From assembly GCF_002243515.1 (NCBI RefSeq), contig NZ_CP022657.1, forward strand, positions 2,099,001 through 2,163,000: DNA of 64,000 nucleotides. Reading direction: 5' to 3'. The notes under the pieces are model-generated. The model saw only the letters and a program-made list of their open reading frames with translations, ran no database searches and was not told the origin of the DNA. The position numbers were made by a program, and so were the translations under genes. Shown here piece by piece: positions 33,793 through 42,200 of the stretch (positions are counted from its first letter, which is position 1; each line of letters begins with the position of its first letter). This stretch comes from Tumebacillus algifaecis (GTDB lineage: Bacteria > Bacillota > Bacilli > Tumebacillales > Tumebacillaceae).

Positions 33793-34877
33793 GTTTTGTA
33801 AACACAAAATCGACCAAAGCGGATGAAGTTCTCGACAAGGCGCTGCAAGGCGAACGCCTTTCGCTTGAAGAAGGAACGATCCTGTATCAATCTGATGACT
33901 TGATCAAGCTTGGCGCGGCTGCCAAGAAAATTATGCAAAAGCATGCCCCGGACAACTTGGGGACTTTTGTGATCAATCGCAATATCAATTACACGAACAT
34001 CTGTGACACGTACTGCCGTTTCTGCGCGTTCTACCGCACGGCAAAAGATGCAGACTCGTATGTTTTGTCTGATGAAGTGATTTTTGATAAAATTCAGGAG
34101 ACGATCGACCTTGGCGGCACGGAGATTCTGATGCAGGGCGGTACCAACCCGAACTTGCCGTTCTCGTACTACACCGATATTTTGAAGAAGATCAAGGCTC
34201 GCTTTGACATCACGATGCACTCGTTCTCTTCGGCTGAGATCTTGAAAATGGTCGAAGTGTCCGGCCTGCCGCTTGATGAGGTGATCAGACAACTGCGTGA
34301 GGCAGGATTGGACTCACTGCCAGGTGGCGGTGCGGAAATTCTCGATGATAGAACCCGCATGCGCATCTCCAAATTGAAAGAATCTTGGACGAAGTGGATG
34401 GAAGTGCACGATGTTGCACAGCGCCAAGGCATGAACACGACGGCTACGATGGTGATCGGCTTTGGTGAGTCGATTGAAGAGCGCTTGCTGCACTTCATTC
34501 GCGTGCGCGAACAGCAAGATAAGACTGGCCGCTTCACCGCGTTTATCTCTTGGGTCTATCAGCCGGACAACACGGCGCTCAAAGGGACTCGCGCAACAGC
34601 TGTCGAGTATTTGAAAAATCTGGCGATCTCTCGTCTGATGGTCGATAACGTGCGCAACTTCCAATCTTCTTGGGTGACGATGGGCCATAAAATCGGCCAG
34701 CTGGCGATGGAGTTTGGTTGCAACGACATGGGCTCGACGATGATCGAGGAAAATGTTGTCTCGGCAGCAGGTGCGCACAACCGCAGTGATAAAGAACAAT
34801 TGATTCGCTTGATTCGTGATGCAGGCCGCATCCCGGCACAGCGTGATACGCAATACAACATTCTGGAAATTTTCTAA
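33789..34877 (+). CDS. mqnC: Cyclic dehypoxanthinyl futalosine synthase
   Basis: A 362-residue radical SAM enzyme that cyclises dehypoxanthinyl futalosine. The cluster motif is CDTYCRFC (C72, C76, C79). Conserved pieces include NRNINYTNIC, EILMQGGTNPNLPFSYY, LDSLPGGGAEIL and FISWVYQPDNTAL. It overlaps mqnA by four bases (ATGA) and is followed after 12 bp by hepT. The genes for the nucleosidase (mqnB or an MTAN) and mqnD are not in the window and must lie elsewhere. Confidence 0.95.
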   Translation: MSFVNTKSTKADEVLDKALQGERLSLEEGTILYQSDDLIKLGAAAKKIMQKHAPDNLGTFVINRNINYTNICDTYCRFCAFYRTAKDADSYVLSDEVIFDKIQETIDLGGTEILMQGGTNPNLPFSYYTDILKKIKARFDITMHSFSSAEILKMVEVSGLPLDEVIRQLREAGLDSLPGGGAEILDDRTRMRISKLKESWTKWMEVHDVAQRQGMNTTATMVIGFGESIEERLLHFIRVREQQDKTGRFTAFISWVYQPDNTALKGTRATAVEYLKNLAISRLMVDNVRNFQSSWVTMGHKIGQLAMEFGCNDMGSTMIEENVVSAAGAHNRSDKEQLIRLIRDAGRIPAQRDTQYNILEIF

Positions 34878-34889
34878 GGTGGATTTTGA

Positions 34890-35855
34890 ATGAAGTTGAT
34901 GGACATCTATTTTTCGCTCAAATCGGATCTCGACTTGGTGGAGCGTCGGCTCCTTGATGAGGTGCACACTTCCCAGTACAACCTGAAGAAAGCATCTTCC
35001 CATCTGCTTAAGGCAGGAGGGAAGCGGATTCGTCCTGTCTTCGTCTTGCTCGCTGGGAAGTTTGGCCACTACGACCTGCCCAAGCTGACCCGAGTCGCCG
35101 CTGCGCTTGAGCTGATTCATATGGCGTCGCTCGTTCACGACGATGTGATCGACGACGCAGCCACGCGGCGGGGGACTCCTACTGTCAAGGCGGAGTGGGG
35201 CGACCGGATGGCGATGTACACAGGCGATTACATTTTTGCAAGGGCGCTTGTTTTGCTCGCGGAGTTTTCAGATGTACGGATCCATCAACTTCTTTCGGAG
35301 TCAATCGTCTCTATGTGTGAAGGGGAGATTGAGCAGATTCGCGATTTTTACAACAAGGAACAAACGTTGCGAACCTATCTGCGCCGTATCAAACGCAAAA
35401 CGGCATTGCTGTTGTCGATTTCCTGCACATTGGGTGCGATGGTGGCCGACTGTCCGCCGCGTACGGTGCGTCTGTTAGAGCGCTACGGCTATTATGCCGG
35501 TATGGCTTTTCAGATCATCGACGACATTCTTGACTTGACCTCAACTCCGAAAAAGCTCGGGAAGCCGGTCGGTTCCGATTTAAGCCAAGGCAACTTGACG
35601 CTTCCGGTGTTGTTTGCTTTGCAGCATTCGCAGGATGCGGTGCGGTTGCGCGATTTGATCTCCCGCGAGATGACTCGAGCGGAAGTCGAGGAAGCGGTGA
35701 AGATTGTCAAAGCATCGGGCGGGATCGAATACGCCCGCAAGATGGCCGACCGCTATATGGAAAAGTGCCTCGATGCGTTGTACAAATTACCGAACATGGA
35801 TGCCCGCAACAAGCTGGAAGGCATCGCTCACTTCATCAACGAACGCGATCATTAA
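34890..35855 (+). CDS. hepT: Heptaprenyl diphosphate synthase component II (trans-prenyltransferase)
   Basis: A 321-residue polyprenyl synthase, the catalytic partner of HepS. The first Asp-rich motif is LVHDDVIDDAATRRGT (D84, D85, D88) and the second is FQIIDDILDLT; GGKRIRPVFVLLAGKF and GNLTLPVLFAL are standard. It condenses isopentenyl units on farnesyl diphosphate to make the C35 tail. ATG 34890 has AGGTGG upstream. Its last codons form the left arm of the operon terminator. Confidence 0.95.
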   Translation: MKLMDIYFSLKSDLDLVERRLLDEVHTSQYNLKKASSHLLKAGGKRIRPVFVLLAGKFGHYDLPKLTRVAAALELIHMASLVHDDVIDDAATRRGTPTVKAEWGDRMAMYTGDYIFARALVLLAEFSDVRIHQLLSESIVSMCEGEIEQIRDFYNKEQTLRTYLRRIKRKTALLLSISCTLGAMVADCPPRTVRLLERYGYYAGMAFQIIDDILDLTSTPKKLGKPVGSDLSQGNLTLPVLFALQHSQDAVRLRDLISREMTRAEVEEAVKIVKASGGIEYARKMADRYMEKCLDALYKLPNMDARNKLEGIAHFINERDH

Positions 35856-35875
35856 TCTGATCGCGTTCGTTTTTT
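35841..35875 (+). terminator. Terminator of the menaquinone operon
   Basis: GAACGCGATCA/TGATCGCGTTC stem with a six-base loop containing the hepT stop codon, then TTTTTT. Confidence 0.95.
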
Positions 35876-35973
35876 GTAAGAGTTTGCTGCTCTCCCTTGC
35901 TTCTCGGGTATGACCTTGGTAAAATGGACAAGGATTGTAATGAATGTGTACATAAAAGGAGTTGTCTGAAGCA

Positions 35974-36420
35974 ATGGCAGTTGAACAAACTTTCCTCATG
36001 GTAAAACCGGACGGCGTACAACGCGGTCTGATCGGTGAAATCGTTTCCCGCTTCGAACAGAAAGGCTTCAAGCTCATCAACGCGAAACTGATCCAAGTTC
36101 CGCGCGAACTGGCTGAATCTCACTATGCTGAGCTGTCCGACAAGCCGTTCTTCGGCGAACTGGTTGATTTTATCACTTCCTCCCCGGTATTCGGTATGAT
36201 CTGGGAAGGTGAGAACGTGATCACCACCGCTCGTGCGATGATGGGTGCTACCAACCCGTCTGCAGCTGCACCGGGCACGATCCGCAATGATTTTGCAATC
36301 TCCGTCGGCATGAACATCATCCACGGCTCCGATTCCCCGGAGAACGCAAAACGCGAAATCGACCTGTGGTTCGGCGGCGAAACTTTGTCCTACGACAAAG
36401 CGATCAACAAATGGATCTAA
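35974..36420 (+). CDS. ndk: Nucleoside diphosphate kinase
   Basis: A 148-residue NDP kinase that transfers gamma-phosphate between nucleotides through a phospho-His. [46 protein letters not shown] and [16 protein letters not shown] are all conserved; the active His is H117. ATG 35974 is 12 bases from AAAGGAG; a TTG at 35962 touches that site. Position after hepT matches Bacillus gene order. Confidence 0.97.
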   Translation: MAVEQTFLMVKPDGVQRGLIGEIVSRFEQKGFKLINAKLIQVPRELAESHYAELSDKPFFGELVDFITSSPVFGMIWEGENVITTARAMMGATNPSAAAPGTIRNDFAISVGMNIIHGSDSPENAKREIDLWFGGETLSYDKAINKWI

Positions 36421-36433
36421 TCGGCGAATAGCC

Positions 36434-36470
36434 AAAGCCCGCTCCCTTGATGGGGGCGGGCTTTTTATTT
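36434..36470. terminator. Bidirectional terminator ndk/patatin
   Basis: AAAGCCCGC...GGCGGGCTTT stem with inner CCC/GGG pairing and flanking A and T runs; overlaps the stop codon of the convergent patatin gene. Confidence 0.85.
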
Positions 36471-37361
36471 TAGGTATTTTTTGAGGGCGGCCATCTTGTT
36501 CAGTGCTTCCTGACGGCCCAGCTCGATGCAGTATTCGATCTTGTCAAATGAGGTGAAGCCGACCCCTTTGATCATCGGTTGCAGGGCAAAAACATTTTCA
36601 TCCATCAACTGCAAGGCGATGATCTCATTTTGCATGATGTCCACGCCGCGCATAAACATGTCCAGAAAGGTCTTGGGCGGCTCGGTGACATTTTTCATCT
36701 CGGTTTCGTGGAGATCGACGACGATCACTTTGTCACAGCCCGCATGTACCAAGACTTCGGCTGGAATGTTCATGCGCACCGCTCCGTCAACTAAGGAGCG
36801 TCCGTCGATCACTCTGGGCGTAAACAGGCCAGGGAGTGAGCAGGACGCGCGTACACAGGCGCCTTTGTCCAGCATGGGCAGGAATAACCAGTTGCCCAAC
36901 TCATAGCCTCTGCTGAACAGGGGATCGGTGAAGATGATCGACTCGGCGGTGACGATATCGACCGTGGTGATGAACAGCGGGATTTTGGCGTGGGCGGCTG
37001 GTAGGGTGAATAGCTGGTTGAGGTAGCGTTCAAAATTGGTGCCGCGAATTAAGCCTTGTGGCAACAGGCGCGTCCAGTCTTTGTTGAGGCCGAAATACTG
37101 AAAAGGTAGCAAAGTGAGCAGTTTTAAAATGTCAAAGGTGCTTGTTGTCCAGTCGATCAGATCGCGCCCTTTAAAGTTGAGGGCGATCTTTCGAATCGTC
37201 GCAGGCGAGAGTCCGTGCGCGTAGAGAGCGGCGACGACCGATCCGGCCGAAGTACCGGCCACCATGTCCGGCTTGATGCCCGCTTCGTGCAAGGCTTCCA
37301 ACACACCGATGTGCGCCGTGCCGCGAAAAGTACCGCCACTTAGGGCGAGGCCGAGTTTCAC
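36465..37361 (-). CDS. Patatin-like phospholipase
   Basis: A 298-residue serine lipase of the patatin/RssA group. LALSGGTFRGTAHIGVLEAL is the oxyanion-hole motif (G-G-x-R/K-G normally), AGTSAGSVVAALYA holds the nucleophile Ser (S38), and SLVDGAVRMNIPAEVL supplies the catalytic Asp of the dyad. It should cleave acyl esters of phospholipids; substrate unknown. GTG start at 37361 after AAGGAGG. It is inserted, on the opposite strand, between ndk and cheR, which are neighbours in Bacillus. Confidence 0.9.
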   Translation of the reverse strand: MKLGLALSGGTFRGTAHIGVLEALHEAGIKPDMVAGTSAGSVVAALYAHGLSPATIRKIALNFKGRDLIDWTTSTFDILKLLTLLPFQYFGLNKDWTRLLPQGLIRGTNFERYLNQLFTLPAAHAKIPLFITTVDIVTAESIIFTDPLFSRGYELGNWLFLPMLDKGACVRASCSLPGLFTPRVIDGRSLVDGAVRMNIPAEVLVHAGCDKVIVVDLHETEMKNVTEPPKTFLDMFMRGVDIMQNEIIALQLMDENVFALQPMIKGVGFTSFDKIEYCIELGRQEALNKMAALKKYLK

Positions 37362-37458
37362 TTGATTTCCTCCTTCAGCAACCGGGTGGCTGGCAGGACT
37401 TTCGAGCGATAAAGCGAATATATGTCAAGATATAGATGGAAATGGGGAGGTACTCGCT

Positions 37459-38238
37459 TTGCCGATCGATGATTTTGATTTATTTATGGAAAATATCTGC
37501 AGATACACAAACATTGATCTTCGTAAATATAAACGGCCTCAGATGCAGCGGCGTTTGACGGCGTTGCGTGACAAGCGGGGCTTTCGCGATTTTATGTCCT
37601 ATTTTGAAGCGTTGAAAAAGGATGATGCGCTGTTTGGCGAGTTTCTCGATCGCATGACGATCAACGTCTCCGAATTTTTCCGCAACCCGAACCGCTGGGA
37701 TGTGGTTCGTGACCGGCTGGTGCCGGAGCTGATCGGAAACAAACGGCGCTTGAAGGTCTGGAGTGCAGCTTGCTCGACCGGTGAGGAACCGTACACGCTG
37801 GTCATGCTGCTCAGTCAGTTCATGCCCTTGTCTGACATTCAGATCCTCGCGACCGACCTGGACGAAAATGCTCTGCAAAAGGCCAAACAGGGCTTGTATT
37901 CGGAGCGTTCTCTGCACTTTGTACCACCTGAACTGAAACGCAAATATTTCACGGAGACGGGCAACCACCTGTTTGCAGTCAGCGATGCGGTCAAGCGCTG
38001 TGTGACCTTTAAGCGCCACAACTTGTTGGAGGATCGGTTTGAAAATGATTTTGATCTGATCGTCTGTCGCAATGTGATCATCTACTTTACGGAGGAGGCC
38101 AAAGACGTCCTGTATCGGAAATTTTCGGATGCACTGCGTCCCGGAGGCGTCTTGTTCGTGGGCAGTACGGAGCAGATATTTAACCCGCAGTCGTTTCAAT
38201 TTACGACTTACGACACCTTCTTCTATCAGCGTCAATAG
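37459..38238 (+). CDS. cheR: Chemotaxis protein methyltransferase CheR
   Basis: A 259-residue AdoMet-dependent enzyme that methylates glutamates of chemoreceptors. The N-terminal helical part has [20 protein letters not shown]; the catalytic part has [34 protein letters not shown] (AdoMet motif), [11 protein letters not shown] and [18 protein letters not shown], all CheR hallmarks. It starts with TTG at 37459, eight bases after GGGGAGG. Neighbouring other chemotaxis genes are not present; the position near ndk matches Bacillus. Confidence 0.95.
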   Translation: MPIDDFDLFMENICRYTNIDLRKYKRPQMQRRLTALRDKRGFRDFMSYFEALKKDDALFGEFLDRMTINVSEFFRNPNRWDVVRDRLVPELIGNKRRLKVWSAACSTGEEPYTLVMLLSQFMPLSDIQILATDLDENALQKAKQGLYSERSLHFVPPELKRKYFTETGNHLFAVSDAVKRCVTFKRHNLLEDRFENDFDLIVCRNVIIYFTEEAKDVLYRKFSDALRPGGVLFVGSTEQIFNPQSFQFTTYDTFFYQRQ

Positions 38239-38566
38239 TACCTCACTACCTTATGTGTGAGGTGCTTGTCCTAGCACGTTTTTGGAGTGTCAGAATCGCT
38301 CGAATTTTGAAGTTTGATTGACTTCCAAAAATTTTGCAATCCTGCTGATTTCCTATTTACTTTCAAGTGGTTTCGACTTAGAATGAAATAGGAAAAGCGA
38401 ATGGATTTCAAAACTGAGTCATATTAATTTAAAAATGATTAAGTTTTAGTCCATCGCATAGAGAGCCCCACAAAAGGGCCCAGGGAGGCACGCCTTACAA
38501 ATATTGCACCATTGCTTAGATGAGCTACTATATATACTCTGTATGCAGCAACATAATACAGGGAAG
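38239..38566. other. Intergenic region after cheR
   Basis: About 330 bp. ACCTCAC/GTGAGGT at 38243-38266 is a hairpin just after cheR without a good T-run. Near 38466-38500 a G+C-rich segment (GAGAGCCCC...GGGCCCAGGGAGG) could fold and is followed by a terminator at 38567, so a small RNA is possible; I cannot name one. Confidence 0.3.
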
Positions 38567-38596
38567 AGGACTGTCCGCAACGGACAGTCCTTTTTC
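38567..38596 (+). terminator. Strong terminator in intergenic region
   Basis: AGGACTGTCCG/CGGACAGTCCT stem with a two-base loop, then TTTTT. No recognised gene precedes it closely. Confidence 0.85.
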
Positions 38597-38608
38597 TGAG
38601 CGGTGGGC

Positions 38609-38644
38609 AAACAAAAAGGATTCTTGCGGTACTCGCAGGAATCC
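38609..38644 (-). terminator. Terminator of cytochrome c gene
   Basis: Leftward hairpin GGATTCCTGCG/CGCAAGAATCC followed by TTTTTGTTTG. Confidence 0.8.
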
Positions 38645-38652
38645 TATTGTTG

Positions 38653-38991
38653 TTATTTTTCGAGATTGGTAATGTAATTGGCTACCGCGCTAATTTCTTT
38701 ATGGTCTTTGATAATTCCGCCCGGCATGTTCGGAGCAACACCGTCAGCGATGATCTGTTGGATCGTCTCAGCAGACAGCTTTTGACCTTTTTCGTACAGG
38801 CTTGGAGCGGTCTCCGTGCCCTTCAGATCCTTGCCATGGCAGGACGCGCAGTTTTGCATAACGAGCTTTTCAGCGTCAATTGCTTTTTCTTCCTTGTGTT
38901 GGAAGGTGTCTGCAGAATAAGATGCGAAGCCGCTAAAGGCGACGCCCAGTACAAACAGCACAAGTACGATACCGATACCACGTAAGCTCAT
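38653..38991 (-). CDS. Small c-type cytochrome (c551-like)
   Basis: A 112-residue membrane-attached cytochrome c. The N-terminal segment IGIVLVLFVLGVAFSGFASY is an uncleaved anchor or signal peptide. CASCH (residues 48-52) is the heme attachment site and GVAPNMPGG contains the likely Met axial ligand. It resembles the small electron carriers CccA/CccB of bacilli that feed cytochrome oxidases. Single gene with GGAGTGTGAG before the ATG and its own terminator. Confidence 0.9.
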   Translation of the reverse strand: MSLRGIGIVLVLFVLGVAFSGFASYSADTFQHKEEKAIDAEKLVMQNCASCHGKDLKGTETAPSLYEKGQKLSAETIQQIIADGVAPNMPGGIIKDHKEISAVANYITNLEK

Positions 38992-39227
38992 ATCTCACAC
39001 TCCTTTCTTTATACTCAACCATTTTACCATGATCAAAAAGAAATACGTACACTTGATTTTTTGGAAACTTGTGTCCAAAATCGTACTTTTTATTGAGAAT
39101 GACGGCGATATATCATGCAATTTCGCGCCAAACCTATAAACTTTCCAACTCAACCTATCACTTTGATTTATTTTTGTGTTAAGATTAATCTAGTAGAACT
39201 GTATCGGCAGAATGGATGTGACGTTCC

Positions 39228-42200
39228 ATGACGGAGACCCTGCAGAAATTGGTGGACACCGGCTATACCATTGTGGAGCAAATCGGGGCTTGCCCCTATT
39301 TTGGTGAACACTTGGCAGGTTTGGATAAGACAGATGAAAAAGTACGGCTGGTACGTTTGGCACCACATGTGGTGTCGTTTATTGGTCATGACCAGATCGC
39401 TCTGCGTGCTCGCCTTTTCCAAGAAGTTGGTCTGCCGATGGCACGGGTGCGCGAAGTTTTCTCCGTAGACGGGGCCAGCTTCGTCGCCTATGACTGGCAA
39501 GAAGGAGAGCAGTCGCTGTTGGAGTATACGGCAGGCAAGCCGCTGCCGGTCATACTAGAAGTGCTCAAGCAGCTCTGTGACGCGATCGCGATTCTGCACA
39601 GCCGCACGATGTGGCATGGTGGGATCTCGCCCGATTACGTGTTGGTCCGACCGGATGGCAGTGTGCGGTTGCTCACCATGCTGACCGACGCGCCATTGTC
39701 GCTGTACAACGCGCGCGGTGCGGATGACTCTTTACAATATTTTGCTCCGGAAACGATGACGATGAGCCCGCTCGATGCGCGAACGGACATTTACAACCTC
39801 GGCGTACTCTTCTATCTCGTCTTGACCGGGCACTTCCCATTTGACGAGAATGGGGACGGGACTTTGTATCCGCCATCTCGCTTTAACGAACACATTCCGC
39901 CGCATGTAGATCGCTTGGTACTGAAGATGATCAATCGTAGACCAAGCAAGCGATTTCAGTGGATTGGACAGATCATTGATGAGTTGACTCGCACGTTGGG
40001 TCGCCATGACTCGATCTGCCACGTCGATTTGCAAACATACGGCTCCCAATATCTGTTCTCCGCCGAATTTACCGGGCGTGAGCAAGAGGTTCAGACGTTG
40101 TCTGCGTTCTATGAGCGGATGATGCTTGGCAGTCGCCAGTCCTTGTTGATCACAGGTCAGGTCGGTGTGGGCCGCAAACGTTTGATCTACGAAGTGTCGG
40201 GGCACTACGTGCACGACGTGTCGGTCATCTCAGCGACGGTGCGCGAGACGCCGTTTGGGGCGGTCGAACTGTTGATCATGAAGTTGTTCCTGCTGTGTTT
40301 TGCCGTACCGAAGTTGGAGCGTTTGGGACGCTTGTATGTGAACCGACTGAGCAGCGTGTTGCCGCGCGTTGCGTTTGAGTACCGAGATATGGTTACCCCA
40401 GACCCTGGCGAACAGAAGCAACAAGAGCCCGAAAATTTGTTGTTCGAATTTTTCGCAGAGATTTTGGAAGCGTACGGTGAGCCGATGGTATTCGAGTTGT
40501 ACGATGCACACCTGCTCGATGCCGATTCACTGCAATTTTTCAAAAAGTTGCTCGCTCAGGAGAACTTGGCGTTGGGGTTTGTCGGCGTGACAGACGCACC
40601 GACTCAGGCATTGTCCGTATTGTTCCAAGAACAGCTGCATCTTGAACCACTGCCGCTCGATGTGATGCGGGAGGCGGTGCGCTCGCGCTTTGGCAGCGCC
40701 GACTTCCTGAGCGATGAGTTCATTCAGTGGCTCAACTATCACGGGCGCGGATCGACCGATCAGGCGTTCCAACTTCTCGAATATCTCGCTGACACCAAAC
40801 AGATCTATCAAGAGCGCTACATATGGCACATGGTGCCCGAATCGGTGGAAAAGTTTGAGATTCCGCAGTCGATGGAATCGTTGATCCTCTTCCGGTTGCA
40901 GGCCCTGCCACCTCATGCAAAAGAAGTTTGCCAAGTGCTGTCCTTGTTCAAAGGCTCGATGATCGTCGAGGCTGCGGCCCGAGCGGTCGGCTATGCTAAG
41001 CCGCAGGATCTGCTGCCCGTACTGCGTCAGTTGGAAGAGCAAGGGTTGATCTGGCAGATGCACAATCTGTACGGCTTCACTTCGAACAACATCAAGGATC
41101 ACATCTTCCAGACGATCTCGGAGGATCGGAGATCGGAGATGCATCGGACTCTGGCCGACTGTTTGCTCCAAATCGGTTCCACCTCGTATATGGAAGTGGC
41201 TTATCACTTTGAAGCGGGTCACGAGTGGGAGCGGGCGATCTATCTGAACATCATCGGAGGACGCCGCTGGTACCATCGCGGTCTGTTTGCAGAAGCGGAC
41301 TCGCAGATCAAGAAGGCGATCGAATTGTACGAGCAAATTCCGCATCGCAAGTGCCCGAACTCCCTGTATCTATTCCGAGCGCGGATTTTGCGCCTGCTCG
41401 GAATGCTGGAAGACTCAGCCGCTGTGATGACCGATCTGTATGAGCGTACCGAATCGTTGTCTGTGCTGATCTCGCTGTTGCTCGTCTATGTCAACATCGG
41501 TGACTTCCAAGCGATCAAGCCGCATGTGCAGTACTTAGAGGAACAGATCAAGACGTGCACCATCGCCGAGCAGGACAAGCTCTATGGGATGGTCGCTCTG
41601 GCGATGTACTATCTGGAAAGTGGCGCTAACTACGAGTTCATTCGCGAGATGGAGCGCTACCAACAGCAGCATGGGCATCGTTTGCGTGAGACTTTGAAAG
41701 TGCGGCACTACGTATCTTGGCTCTATAACCTGCAAGTGCTTTTGATGAGCGTGCCGGGCGTGTCGTTTGAAGATCGCTCGCGCTATTTGCATGAAGCGGC
41801 GTCGCTCGCAGAGCACTCGAACAACCGTCAGGCGCTGGTCGGGATCTACAACTGCATGGCGATCGGTTTTCAGGAAACCGATCCGTTGCGTGCGAAAGAT
41901 TACTACTTGCAGTCGGCCAACCTCGCAGCCGATCTGGGCAACCGCATGAAAGAGGCGATCGCCTACATCAACTTGGTCGAGACCTATCGTCTGCTCGGTG
42001 ATATGTACCATTCACAGCGCTATATCGAAAAGGCGCGAGAGACTTGCCAGACCGTTTTCCCAGGGGAAGAAATCGCTTTGCTGCGCCATGAGATCGAGCA
42101 TTTCATGTTCATTGAAGAGTACGAGAAGGCGGAGCGAGTGATCGACACCTTCGTACGTGTTGCAAAAAAGCAAGGTCGTAAATTGATGCGCGATCACGCG

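Noticed and set aside
37480-38235. A 251-codon open frame antisense to cheR
   Set aside because: All CheR motifs are on the plus strand; this frame has no recognisable domain.
38466-38510. Considered a c-di-GMP or other named riboswitch because c-di-GMP proteins are nearby
   Set aside because: The conserved cores of the riboswitch classes I know are not present and the segment does not lead into a gene on the plus strand.
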